From an uncultured Prevotellaceae bacterium (GTDB lineage Bacteria; Bacteroidota; Bacteroidia; Bacteroidales; Bacteroidaceae): a stretch of DNA of 47,675 nucleotides. Position 1 is the stretch's first letter. Each line of letters begins with the position of its first letter. The DNA lies in NCBI GenBank assembly GCA_937900485.1, contig CALCEL010000031.1:1-47675 (forward strand), in the 5' to 3' direction. The position numbers and the translations under genes are program-made. Under the pieces are notes generated by a model, which was given only the letters and a program-made list of their open reading frames with translations, did no database searches and had not been told where the DNA came from. Positions 26,238 through 34,983 of the stretch are shown one piece after another.

Positions 26238-27034
26238 TATTGACAATAGCCGGCAGTGACTCGTCAGCGGGCGCCGGCATACAACAAGATCTCAAGACCA
26301 TCACCGCGCACGGCTGTTATGCCGCCACGGTCATCACGTCCGTCACGTCACAAAACACGCTGGGCGTGTTGTCTGCCTTGTCAATGCCCGCCGACGTCGT
26401 GGCGTCGCAGATGCGAGCCGTCCTGATGGATATGGCTCCAGGGGCGGTGAAGATAGGGATGCTGCCGGACCGGGATGTGGCGGAGTCCGTGGTGTCTGTG
26501 CTCGGCGATTATCTGTGCACTCACCCTGTGCCAGTCATCTACGATCCTGTCATGGTGTCCACAAGCGGCTACGACCTGATGCGCACCGAGGTCATCACGT
26601 ATGTCGCCAGTCATCTGTTCCCGCTTTGCACTCTTGTAACGCCTAATATCCCTGAGGCGCGACGGCTGGCAAGTGTTATTGACGGGGACGTGCCTGACGA
26701 TGATGTGGTGGACATGGGACGTGCTTTGACGCGACATTATTCCACGTCTTTTCTGCTGAAGGGAGGACATGCGGAAGGTACTCTCGCTGTCGACCGTCTT
26801 TTCTTGGCAGACGGTTTCGAGTGTGACTTCCAGTCTCAGCGAGTCGCCAGCGGAAACCTGCATGGCACGGGGTGTACGATGTCGTCTGCTGTCGCCGCAT
26901 GTATGGCGACCGGATATGGACTTGCGGAGTCGGTCGGACGAGCGAAGGACTTTGTGACAGAGGCTATACGTCGTTCCGTCAATATTAAAATAGGACACGG
27001 GAACGGTCCTCTGCATGTGTTAGGCACGGAATGA
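26228..27034 (+). CDS. thiD: HMP/HMP-phosphate kinase ThiD
   Basis: Phosphorylates HMP and HMP phosphate to the diphosphate used by ThiE. It is a 268-residue ribokinase-fold protein: AGSDSSAGAGIQQDLKT at the N-terminus, CYAATVITSVTSQNT, KIGMLPD, YDPVMVSTSG and the anion-hole loop NLHGTGCTMSSA with the catalytic Cys. Last gene of the thi operon; it overlaps the previous gene by 10 nt and is followed by hairpins at 27099 and 27146. Confidence 0.95.
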   Translation: MEVVLTIAGSDSSAGAGIQQDLKTITAHGCYAATVITSVTSQNTLGVLSALSMPADVVASQMRAVLMDMAPGAVKIGMLPDRDVAESVVSVLGDYLCTHPVPVIYDPVMVSTSGYDLMRTEVITYVASHLFPLCTLVTPNIPEARRLASVIDGDVPDDDVVDMGRALTRHYSTSFLLKGGHAEGTLAVDRLFLADGFECDFQSQRVASGNLHGTGCTMSSAVAACMATGYGLAESVGRAKDFVTEAIRRSVNIKIGHGNGPLHVLGTE

Positions 27035-27098
27035 CATCTGTCTTGCAGAGAGCTTGCGTGTTATCCTTCTTCAAATGGCTATACTTTGTTGCTGTGAC

Positions 27099-27172
27099 CG
27101 GTCATTAGAACGATTTTGTCACAAGGTTTCTAATGACCGATTTGGGATAAAAGATCGTTGTGTTCTTTTATC
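27099..27172 (+). terminator. Two perfect hairpins after the thi operon
   Basis: CGGTCATTAGAA (27099-27110) pairs with TTCTAATGACCG (27128-27139), 12 bp perfect. GATAAAAGA (27146-27154) pairs with TCTTTTATC (27164-27172), 9 bp perfect. Neither has a long T-tail. A third small repeat, ACAAAC/GTTTGT (27182-27200), overlaps the next promoter. These could end the thi transcript or bind a regulator of the next gene. Confidence 0.5.
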
Positions 27173-27195
27173 AGCTAAATAACAAACGTGAGTTG

Positions 27196-27225
27196 TTTGT
27201 GGTGCGAAACAATTCCGTAACTTTG
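27196..27225 (+). promoter_or_regulatory. Promoter of the DUF4424/YARHG-like gene
   Basis: TTTG (27196-27199), an 18-nt spacer and TAACTTTG (27218-27225). This is a near-consensus Bacteroidetes promoter giving a leader of about 85 nt. The -33 box lies in a small inverted repeat. Confidence 0.7.
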
Positions 27226-27315
27226 TCTTAGCTATCGCTTCCTGTTGGTGACATGTTGTGCGCGAGACGATAAGTGGAACGATGTGCGGTTATAACAATT
27301 TAATTTAAGCATGAT

Positions 27316-28398
27316 ATGAGAGTTGTGAGTCTGAGGATGATTATATCATCCGTGATGTTCTTTTTATGTTCTCTGTTGCCGGCTAATGACTGTCTTTACA
27401 CAGTAAGCGGAAATCATCTCGTCCCACTCAAGGAGACGGGTATATCTGTCACTAAGGAAGTGCTGACCATCACCCTGGATGATGATGAGATGGCTACGGT
27501 GGACGTGTACTATGAGTTCTTCAACAATGGCGGTAGATGTAAGGTGCTGATGGGTTTTGAGGCTCCCCCACTGATGTTTCAGCATGCGGAGTACAGGATG
27601 GACGGAGGTAATCCTTTCATCACGGATTTCTCTGTCGTGATGAACGGGCGTGACGTGGGGTATGATGTCAATGTCACTCATGGCGTGAACTTCGAGAAGT
27701 ACGAGGACTTTGCCTTTGACTACTCGTATGTCTATTCTTTCAAGGCTAAATTCAGGAAAGGCAAGAATATCGTGCGTCACAGATATAAATATAAAGTGTC
27801 GAAGTGCCTGGATAACATATTCAACGTTTCATATATGCTGACGCCAGCCACACGATGGGCTAATCATCAGGTGGACGACTTCACTCTGGTCATTGACGCG
27901 AGGGACACGTACAAGCATTTTGTCATTCCGGACGATGTCTTTTCCGGAGGGGTCTTCACCGTTACTGATGGTGTGGGGAAGACAAGAAAGAATAGTATGC
28001 CGGACGGAAAGAGTGTGACGGAGGTTGTCCTCAGGAATGGCGTACTCCAGTGGCATGCTCATGCTTTCTCTCCTCAGGAGGAGTTGTCCGTCATGTCGGC
28101 TGACTGCCTCAGCCGTACCACCTACAGTGACTGCTTCGGCTTGTTCTTTGACAGGAGTGAGTCGTTTCTCATCTCTCTCCGCGCCTTCGGCTATTACGGC
28201 GTTCCGTTGTCCGAGCGCGCTTTGAGGGTGATACACAGCCTGCCGCTCGCTAGCCGAGGGTTTGTCTTTGACGACCCGGAGCTGCGTGGATTCTATGAGG
28301 GACAGTGGTGGTATATGCCCGACGCTTCTTACACGGGTGAGACGACAGGGTTCACTCCAAGTGAACTGCGTTGCATGAGCTATGACGGGACGGAGTAG
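27316..28398 (+). CDS. Exported DUF4424-like protein with degenerate YARHG domain
   Basis: A 360-residue exported protein (signal MRVVSLRMIISSVMFFLCSL). The body has the pattern of DUF4424-type proteins: LVPLKETGISVTKEVLTI, VDVYYEFFNN, LMGFEAP, YSFKAKFRKGKNIVRHRYKY and a YMLTPATRWAN segment. The end (~residues 300-357) follows the YARHG domain plan, LRVIHSLPLASRGFVFDDPE, then FYEGQWWYMPD and FTPSEL, but the eponymous Y-A-R-H-G is changed to L-A-S-R-G. YARHG domains are extracellular and of unknown function. It is monocistronic with its own promoter and converges on uvrA copy 2. Confidence 0.65.
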   Translation: MRVVSLRMIISSVMFFLCSLLPANDCLYTVSGNHLVPLKETGISVTKEVLTITLDDDEMATVDVYYEFFNNGGRCKVLMGFEAPPLMFQHAEYRMDGGNPFITDFSVVMNGRDVGYDVNVTHGVNFEKYEDFAFDYSYVYSFKAKFRKGKNIVRHRYKYKVSKCLDNIFNVSYMLTPATRWANHQVDDFTLVIDARDTYKHFVIPDDVFSGGVFTVTDGVGKTRKNSMPDGKSVTEVVLRNGVLQWHAHAFSPQEELSVMSADCLSRTTYSDCFGLFFDRSESFLISLRAFGYYGVPLSERALRVIHSLPLASRGFVFDDPELRGFYEGQWWYMPDASYTGETTGFTPSELRCMSYDGTE

Positions 28399-28466
28399 GC
28401 GGGACGGTCGTCGTGAGGCGGTGCCAGACGGCGTGTCTCATGGTGACTGACAACAGCGTGTGTGAT

Positions 28467-28516
28467 AATGAAACAGTCAGCAAGACGTTCACTGACGTCT
28501 GGCTGACTGTTTCATT
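28467..28516. terminator. Long hairpin between convergent genes
   Basis: AATGAAACAGTCAGC (28467-28481) pairs perfectly with GCTGACTGTTTCATT (28502-28516); inside, AGACGT pairs with ACGTCT. Weaker pairing extends outward on both sides to about 28451-28540. It most likely terminates both the YARHG-like gene and uvrA copy 2. Confidence 0.7.
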
Positions 28517-28549
28517 TGTTATGTCACACGGCGTTGCGTCGTCCTCTCT

Positions 28550-31393
28550 TTATGACTTGCCGAGTGCCTGGAGATACTGACCGGTGTAGCTGCATGCGCA
28601 CTTCGCCACTTCCTCCGGCGTTCCCGTCACCACGACATTACCTCCGTTCTTTCCGCCTTCAGGACCGAGGTCGATGACGTGGTCGGCACATTTTATAATG
28701 TCGAGGTTGTGCTCGATGATGACGACGGTGTGTCCGCGCTCGATGAGCGAGGTGAAAGCGGCGAGCAGTTTCTTGATGTCGTGGAAGTGAAGACCGGTCG
28801 TCGGCTCATCGAAGATGAACAGCGTAGGCTCCGTCTTCTCCTGACTGAGATAGTACGCCAGCTTGATTCGCTGGTTCTCACCTCCGGAGAGTGTCGACGA
28901 GGTCTGTCCCAGCTTGATGTACCCGAGTCCCACGTCTTGCAGCGGTTTCATCTTCTGCACTATCTTCTTCTGCTTGTGGGCTGTGAAGAACTCGACGGCC
29001 TGGTTAATCGTCATGTTCAGTATGTCGTATATGCTCTGACCCTCGTACTTCACGTCAAGTATGTCTTTCTTGAATCTTTTTCCGTGGCACGACTCGCACT
29101 CCAGCACTAGGTCGTTCATGAATTGCATCTCGATGGTGACCGTACCCTCTCCCTTACACTCCTCGCATCGTCCTCCGTCCGTATTGAAAGAGAAGAAGGC
29201 TGGGGTGTAGCCCAGCTGCTTGGACAGCTGCTGTGATGCCATGAGCTTTCTTATCTCGTCGTATGCGCCTATGTAGGTGACAGGGTTGCTACGTGACGAC
29301 GTGCCGATAGGGTTTTGGTCGATAAAGTCCACCTTACGTATCATATCAAGGTCTCCCTCTATGGATGAGAACTGCCCCGGTCGGTCGCTGACCTCGTCGA
29401 AGTGTCTCTTAAGCGCCCTGTACAGTATGTCTCTCACCAACGTCGACTTGCCCGAACCGGACACGCCCGTGACGCATGTCATGACGTTAAGCGGGAACGA
29501 CACGTCGATACCATTCAGGTTGTTCTCTCTCGCCGCACACACCTTTATATAGTTGTTCCACGGACGTCGCGTCGGAGGAGTCTCAATCTTGTCCCTGCCC
29601 GTGAGGAAGTCAAGGGTGTGTGACACTCCCGCCGGAATCTTGTCGGCGTCTTTCTGCGGCTCTCCCGCATACACTATCTGTCCGCCTAGTCTTCCAGCCT
29701 CAGGACCAATATCGATGATGTAGTCGGCGGCTCTCATAATCTCCTCGTCGTGTTCGACGACGACTACGGTGTTTCCGAGTTTCTGCAGTTCTCTCAGCAC
29801 GTGTATCAGACGTTGCGTGTCACGTGAGTGCAGTCCGATGCTTGGCTCATCGAGTATGTACAGACTGCCCACGAGACTTGAGCCGAGGCTTGTGGCAAGG
29901 TTGATGCGCTGGCTCTCACCTCCCGACAGCGTGTTGCTCAGTCTTGACAATGTGAGGTATTCCAATCCCACGTCAACGAGGAATTGCAGTCGGCTGCGTA
30001 TCTCGGTGAGAAGTCTCTTTGCCACCTCATTGTCGTGTGCGGTGATGACGTTCTTGTCTCTCCTGATATCGTCGGCGTTGTTCGTGACCTTTATTGTCTT
30101 GAAGAACTTGCTGAGCTCGGCGACGCTCATGTTGACAAGCTCGTTGATGGTCTTGCCGGCGAAGCGCACGTACTCAGTCTCCTTTTTCAGTCTGCTGCCT
30201 TTGCAGGAAGGACAGGTCGTCTTTCCTCTGTATCGGGCGAGCATGACGCGGTATTGTATCTTGTACTGGTTTTCCTTGAGCATCTCGAAGAAACGGTCTA
30301 TGCACACGTTGTCCCATTTGTCTTTCTCGGGAGCCCCGTGCCAAAGGAAGTCTTTCTGTTCCTCCGTCAGTGCATAATAAGGTGTGAAGATCGGGAATCC
30401 GTGTCGCTCCGCTCTTCTGCAGAACTCCTTTTTCCACTCGCTCATCTTGTCTCCTCTCCAACAGACCACTGCGCCGTCGTACACGCTCAGCTCGGTGTTC
30501 GGTATCACGAGATTTTCGTCTATTCCTATTATCTTTCCGAATCCTTCGCACTCCGGACATGCTCCAATTGGTGAGTTGAAGGAGAACATCTGGTCTGTCG
30601 GCTCGTCGAAGGTTATGCCGTCACACTCGAATTTCAGACTGAACTCATGACGTCCTTCCGGCAGGAATTGGAGGATGCACTGTCCGTCTCCCTCGAAAAG
30701 CGCCGTGCCGCATGAGTCTGCCAGACGTGATATGTTGGAACGTTCGTCGCTCACCGTCATACGGTCGATGACTAAGAATATGTCGTCCGATGTCTCTCCT
30801 TTTTTCAGATACTCGTCTATGGTAGTTAGATTACCGTCTGCGCATATTCGTGACAGCCCCTGCTTCATGTCTATCTCCAACTGCTCGGCAGGAGTGCGCC
30901 CACCTCTAGGTATGAGGGGAGTGAGCACCATGAAACGGGTGCCTTCGGGGTATGACAGCATGCAGCGTGTGATATCCTCCTGGGTGTTCTTCTTCACCTC
31001 CAGCCCGGACACGGGAGAGAACGTGTGTCCCACTCTTGCGTAGAGCATGCGCAGGTAGTCGTATATCTCCGTTGACGTGCCGACAGTGGAACGAGGGTTC
31101 CTGCTCGTCACCTTCTGCTCTATGGCGATTGCGGGTGGTATGCCTTCGATAAAGTCACACTCCGGCTTTCCCATTCTGCCCATGAACTGTCGGGCGTATG
31201 TGGACAGACTCTCCACATACCTTCTCTGTCCCTCGGCATATAATGTGTCGAATGCGAGTGATGACTTGCCTGATCCGGACACTCCCGTGATCACGACAAA
31301 CTTATTGCGCGGTATACTCACGCTGACGTTCTTGAGGTTGTTTACCCTGGCGCCTTTTATGACGATACTGTCGTTATTATCTGATTTTTGCAT
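28550..31393 (-). CDS. uvrA: Excinuclease ABC subunit UvrA, copy 2
   Basis: Full-length UvrA of 947 residues, the second in the window. Walker A motifs are GVSGSGKSS and GVSGSGKST; signatures are NTLSGGESQRI and STLSGGENQRIKL; Walker B segments are YILDEPS and FIFDEPT. Zinc pairs are CPECEG, CPSCKG and CEECKG/CESCHG. ESLSTYARQFMGRM and NPRSTVGTSTEIYDYLR are closer to the classical E. coli form than the corresponding ETFSAYVRNFLGGM of copy 1. The UvrB-binding region is present. The start at 31393 (MQKSDNNDSIVIKGARV) is preferred over 31426, as the promoter core lies at 31414-31421. Which copy is the housekeeping one is not certain. Confidence 0.96.
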   Translation of the reverse strand: MQKSDNNDSIVIKGARVNNLKNVSVSIPRNKFVVITGVSGSGKSSLAFDTLYAEGQRRYVESLSTYARQFMGRMGKPECDFIEGIPPAIAIEQKVTSRNPRSTVGTSTEIYDYLRMLYARVGHTFSPVSGLEVKKNTQEDITRCMLSYPEGTRFMVLTPLIPRGGRTPAEQLEIDMKQGLSRICADGNLTTIDEYLKKGETSDDIFLVIDRMTVSDERSNISRLADSCGTALFEGDGQCILQFLPEGRHEFSLKFECDGITFDEPTDQMFSFNSPIGACPECEGFGKIIGIDENLVIPNTELSVYDGAVVCWRGDKMSEWKKEFCRRAERHGFPIFTPYYALTEEQKDFLWHGAPEKDKWDNVCIDRFFEMLKENQYKIQYRVMLARYRGKTTCPSCKGSRLKKETEYVRFAGKTINELVNMSVAELSKFFKTIKVTNNADDIRRDKNVITAHDNEVAKRLLTEIRSRLQFLVDVGLEYLTLSRLSNTLSGGESQRINLATSLGSSLVGSLYILDEPSIGLHSRDTQRLIHVLRELQKLGNTVVVVEHDEEIMRAADYIIDIGPEAGRLGGQIVYAGEPQKDADKIPAGVSHTLDFLTGRDKIETPPTRRPWNNYIKVCAARENNLNGIDVSFPLNVMTCVTGVSGSGKSTLVRDILYRALKRHFDEVSDRPGQFSSIEGDLDMIRKVDFIDQNPIGTSSRSNPVTYIGAYDEIRKLMASQQLSKQLGYTPAFFSFNTDGGRCEECKGEGTVTIEMQFMNDLVLECESCHGKRFKKDILDVKYEGQSIYDILNMTINQAVEFFTAHKQKKIVQKMKPLQDVGLGYIKLGQTSSTLSGGENQRIKLAYYLSQEKTEPTLFIFDEPTTGLHFHDIKKLLAAFTSLIERGHTVVIIEHNLDIIKCADHVIDLGPEGGKNGGNVVVTGTPEEVAKCACSYTGQYLQALGKS

Positions 31394-31413
31394 TACCCCT
31401 CTAATTAGTTGCG

Positions 31414-31421
31414 CAAATGTA
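31414..31421 (-). promoter_or_regulatory. Promoter core of uvrA copy 2
   Basis: On the minus strand this reads TACATTTG followed by C, 20 nt before the chosen start. This excludes the longer frame starting at 31426. Confidence 0.6.
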
Positions 31422-31443
31422 CGCAAAAATCATTATTATTCTT

Positions 31444-31451
31444 TACCTTTG
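31444..31451 (+). promoter_or_regulatory. Promoter core of the aldo/keto reductase gene
   Basis: TACCTTTG followed by C, 67 nt before the ATG at 31519, divergent from the uvrA promoter. The -33 box is not clear. Confidence 0.55.
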
Positions 31452-31518
31452 CTAATGAAATTCTAATATGGAAATTCCATTAATTACCTTTTACATTTTA
31501 ATCTTATAAGTTACTGAA

Positions 31519-32490
31519 ATGATTTATTCTTATTGTGGACGCAGTGGCATTCAGTTGCCTAAGTTGTCTATGGGGCTTTGGCACAATTTTGGTTCGGTCG
31601 ACGATTTCAGCGTGGCCTCCGAGATGGTTATCAAAGCTTTCGACGCTGGTATTTGCCATTTTGACCTTGCGAACAACTATGGCCCTGTCCCGGGCAGTGC
31701 GGAGACGAACTTTGGTAGGATACTTAAAAATAGTCTAGGTGGTCATCGTGACGAGCTGTTTATATCCTCAAAGGCGGGGCATGACATGTGGCCTGGTGTT
31801 TACGGCACAGGTTCGTCACGTAAGAACATCATTGCCTCATGTGACCAGAGTCTGCGTCGTATGGGCATTGAGTACGTTGATGTTTTTTACAGTCATCGTT
31901 ATGACGGCGTCACACCTGTTGAGGAGACGATGCAGGCACTCATCGACCTCGTAAGACAAGGAAAGGCTTTATACGTCGGCATCTCAAAATATCCTCCTAA
32001 GGAGCAACAGTTGGCTTACAGTATTTTGCGTGAGGCTAACGTGCCTTGTCTGCTCAGCCAGTACAGGTGCTCAATGTTCGACCCTAAGGCAAAGAATAAT
32101 AATTTCCAGATCGCTGCGGATAATGGAAGCGGCGTCATCTGTTTCTCTCCTTTAGCACAGGGACTTCTGACCGGCAAGTACGACAATGGTATTCCTGCCG
32201 ATAGCAGAGCTGCAAAAGACAGTGGGTTCCTCAAGACTTCTCAGGTGACTCCTGAACGTGTGGAGGCGGCAAAAAAACTCGGCACTATTGCCCGTGACAG
32301 AGGACAGAGCCTGGCGCAGATGGCGCTCGCGTGGGTTCTAAATGACTCTCGCGTCACTTCCCTCATCATCGGAACGTCTTCCGTCAAACAGCTTGACGAC
32401 AACTTGACCACACTTGATAACTTGTCTTTTTCCGATGACGAGTTAGCTTCCATTGACGCAATCATCAGTGATGAGCGTTTGTGGTTTTAA
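31519..32490 (+). CDS. Aldo/keto reductase (YghZ/Gpr type)
   Basis: NADPH-dependent carbonyl reductase of 323 residues, cytoplasmic. The catalytic tetrad can be placed: Asp and Tyr in FDLANNYGP, Lys in FISSKAG and His in FYSHRYD. The pattern GxxGLWHNFG...AFDAGICHFDLANNYGPVPGSAE, and GLLTGKYDNGIP later, is that of the AKR14 group (L-glyceraldehyde 3-phosphate or methylglyoxal reductase). The cofactor-binding end IIGTSSVKQLDDNL is intact. It precedes the beta-galactosidase gene by 52 nt and may help metabolise sugar breakdown products. Confidence 0.9.
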   Translation: MIYSYCGRSGIQLPKLSMGLWHNFGSVDDFSVASEMVIKAFDAGICHFDLANNYGPVPGSAETNFGRILKNSLGGHRDELFISSKAGHDMWPGVYGTGSSRKNIIASCDQSLRRMGIEYVDVFYSHRYDGVTPVEETMQALIDLVRQGKALYVGISKYPPKEQQLAYSILREANVPCLLSQYRCSMFDPKAKNNNFQIAADNGSGVICFSPLAQGLLTGKYDNGIPADSRAAKDSGFLKTSQVTPERVEAAKKLGTIARDRGQSLAQMALAWVLNDSRVTSLIIGTSSVKQLDDNLTTLDNLSFSDDELASIDAIISDERLWF

Positions 32491-32518
32491 TGTAAAAATG
32501 TTCTTATGTAAAAATGTT
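32490..32518 (+). repeat. Tandem 16-nt repeat between two genes
   Basis: ATGTAAAAATGTT occurs at 32490-32502 and again at 32506-32518, period 16. It lies directly before the beta-galactosidase gene. It could be an operator or a replication-slippage product. Confidence 0.6.
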
Positions 32519-32542
32519 GACAAATGATAATTCGGACGTTTT

Positions 32543-34957
32543 ATGAAATTTATTGGAGATAACAATATCAAAGCATTGCTCTTTTCTGTGCTTATGTCTG
32601 CGCCTTCGTGTATAATGGCACTGGAGCGTGAATCGTTTGACTTCGGTTGGCGATTTTTTGAGGGAGACGTGAGTGACGCTTCCGCCGCATCTTTCGACGA
32701 TCGTGGTTGGAAGAGTGTGACTCTTCCGCACGATTGGGACATTTTTCACGCTCCTTCCGTTGATAACGCTTGCGGAAACGATGGCGGTTACTATCCAGGC
32801 GGAACGGGATGGTACAGGAAAACGTTCAAAGCTCCGAAAGGAGAGAGGGTGGTGTTACACTTTGAGGGCGTGTACCAAAACTGTGAGGTTTTCATCAACG
32901 GAAGGAACGCCGCTTTCCACGGCTATGGCTATACGCCGTTCCGTGTTGACGTGACGGACATGATTAAGCCGGGAAATGAAAATGTGGTGTCGGTTAAGGT
33001 CGATAATAGCAAGCAGCCTAACTGCAGATGGTATAGCGGTTCCGGTATTTATCGTCACGTGTGGCTTGAGACATCCGGTAAGATGAGAATTGACGATGAG
33101 GGCGTGTTCGTGACCACTTTGTTTGACAAGAAGTCTGACGGTAAGGTGGCTCTCGACAAGGTGACGGTTAATGTGGCGGTGACTCTTGTCAATATGTCGG
33201 AGCAGACGCGCGTAGTCGCTGTCTCAGCTCTTAACTCGTCCGAGAACGTGTCATTGGCAAAGGGAGAGAAAAAGACGGTGACGCTGCGTTCCGTGGTTAA
33301 CAACCCGAAGCTGTGGAGCCCGGACACTCCGGTGATGAATGATGTGGAGGTCGTGGTGAGTGAGAACGGTAAGGTGGTGGACAGAAGGGTTCAAAAATAT
33401 GGTGTAAGACATATAGAATATAACTCACGTGAGGGACTGCTGCTGAACGGTCGTCCGTTGCTCGTCAACGGTGCGTGTGTGCATCATGACAATGGTATGC
33501 TTGGAGCAGCGGCCTATGACGCGGCGGAGGCACGAAAGGTGCGTCTCATGAAAGACGCCGGCTTTAATCTCATACGTACTTCCCACAATCCTTCCACACG
33601 CGCCTTCATGGATGCGTGTGACAGCATAGGTATGCTTGTCATCGATGAGATATATGACGGATGGTACTCTCAGAAGACAAAGTATGACTATCACAGCTCA
33701 CTTGACACAACTTACGTGTCTGACATCTCCTCAATGGTGATGAGAGACAGGAATCATCCGAGCGTCATCTGTTGGAGTATAGGTAATGAGGTCATAGAGA
33801 GAAAGGAGATAAGGGTGATTCAGACTGCACAGAAGTTCAAGAACACTATCCTCGCTCTCGACACCACAAGACCCGTGACAGAGGCTTTGTGCTCTTGGGA
33901 CAGCGACTGGGAAATCTTTGATCCTCATGCGGCTGTGTTGGATATCGTCGGATACAACTATATGATGCATAAACATGAGAGTGACCACAAGCGTGTGCCG
34001 CAGCGAGTGATGTGGCAGACTGAGAGCTATCCGAGAGAGGCGTTCCTCAATTGGAAACGTACCAGCGAGAACTCTTATATCTTGGGAGACATCGTGTGGA
34101 CGGGACTCGACTATCTCGGAGAGTCAGGCATAGGGCAGTACTATTATGAGGGCGAGCCGAGAGGTGAGCATTACAATGGTAAGCACTTCCCGTTCCATGG
34201 AACTTATTGCGGTGACGTGGACATCACGGGATGGCGTAAGCCTATCTCTCATTATCGTGACTTGCTGTGGAACGGTGTTGACGGTGACGCGAAGGGCGAT
34301 GAGGCTGTCTACCTGGCCGTCAAGGAACCTGACATGTACAGGAATGGTAAGATATCTGAGACGTTGTGGTCTGTATGGCCAACGTGGGAGTCATGGAACT
34401 GGAAAGGTTGGGAAGGTAAGCGTATAGAGGCTGAGATATACACGAAGGCTCCAGAGGTGAGACTGTATTTGAATGACCGTCTCGTGGCTACAAAGAAGGT
34501 GAGTAAGTCGACGGAGTATAAAGCTGTCATCCCTCTTGACTATCAGCCGGGCGTGCTGAGAGCTGTGGCTGTGTCGGCAGACGGCAAAGAGGGCAAGAGC
34601 GCCGTTTTGAGAACGTCAAGCGTTGCGGCGTCTGTCAGACTGACTCCAGACAGGAGTGTCATCAAGGCTGACGGACAAGACTTGTGTTTCTGCACCGTCG
34701 AGGTGGTGGACAAGGATGGCAATCTTGTAGCGGACGCCAATGAGACGTTGAACGTGAGCGTCAGCGGAGCAGCCCAGTTGGTGGCGGCGGCTTCTGCCAG
34801 TCTGCGTGACCTGGAGCCTGTCACATCTTACAAGGTCACCACATTCAACGGACGCGCTCTGGTTGTGCTGAAGTCTTCAGTAAAGAACGGCGCTTGCAGA
34901 CTGACTGTCGGTAACGAAGCCATCAAGGGACAGACTGCTGTCAAGATTGTACGATGA
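32543..34957 (+). CDS. Family 2 glycoside hydrolase (beta-galactosidase-like)
   Basis: An 804-residue exported enzyme with a hydrophobic N-terminal signal. Domains in order: sugar-binding jelly roll (SFDFGWRFFEGDVSD to VDNSKQPNCRWYSGSGIYRHV), Ig-like domain (~180-300), TIM barrel (GVRHIEYNSREGLLLNGRPL onward) and C-terminal Ig-like domains, one with ADGQDLCFCTVEVVDKDG. The acid/base is Glu416 in WSIGNEV and the nucleophile is likely Glu494 in MWQTESYP. PHDWDIFH and NLIRTSHNPSTRAFMDACD are GH2 hallmarks. Substrate is probably a beta-galactoside; beta-glucuronidase is less likely. It is followed by the SGNH hydrolase at 26 nt. Confidence 0.93.
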   Translation: MKFIGDNNIKALLFSVLMSAPSCIMALERESFDFGWRFFEGDVSDASAASFDDRGWKSVTLPHDWDIFHAPSVDNACGNDGGYYPGGTGWYRKTFKAPKGERVVLHFEGVYQNCEVFINGRNAAFHGYGYTPFRVDVTDMIKPGNENVVSVKVDNSKQPNCRWYSGSGIYRHVWLETSGKMRIDDEGVFVTTLFDKKSDGKVALDKVTVNVAVTLVNMSEQTRVVAVSALNSSENVSLAKGEKKTVTLRSVVNNPKLWSPDTPVMNDVEVVVSENGKVVDRRVQKYGVRHIEYNSREGLLLNGRPLLVNGACVHHDNGMLGAAAYDAAEARKVRLMKDAGFNLIRTSHNPSTRAFMDACDSIGMLVIDEIYDGWYSQKTKYDYHSSLDTTYVSDISSMVMRDRNHPSVICWSIGNEVIERKEIRVIQTAQKFKNTILALDTTRPVTEALCSWDSDWEIFDPHAAVLDIVGYNYMMHKHESDHKRVPQRVMWQTESYPREAFLNWKRTSENSYILGDIVWTGLDYLGESGIGQYYYEGEPRGEHYNGKHFPFHGTYCGDVDITGWRKPISHYRDLLWNGVDGDAKGDEAVYLAVKEPDMYRNGKISETLWSVWPTWESWNWKGWEGKRIEAEIYTKAPEVRLYLNDRLVATKKVSKSTEYKAVIPLDYQPGVLRAVAVSADGKEGKSAVLRTSSVAASVRLTPDRSVIKADGQDLCFCTVEVVDKDGNLVADANETLNVSVSGAAQLVAAASASLRDLEPVTSYKVTTFNGRALVVLKSSVKNGACRLTVGNEAIKGQTAVKIVR

Positions 34958-34983
34958 TTTATGCTAATGTAATATAAGTTATT

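Noticed and set aside
28350..28398. Truncation of the YARHG-like gene at its 3' end
   Set aside because: The segment WWYMPD...FTPSEL corresponds to the end of the domain, so the protein looks complete.
998..31393. Assembly duplication of uvrA
   Set aside because: The two proteins differ throughout, and their flanks are unrelated.
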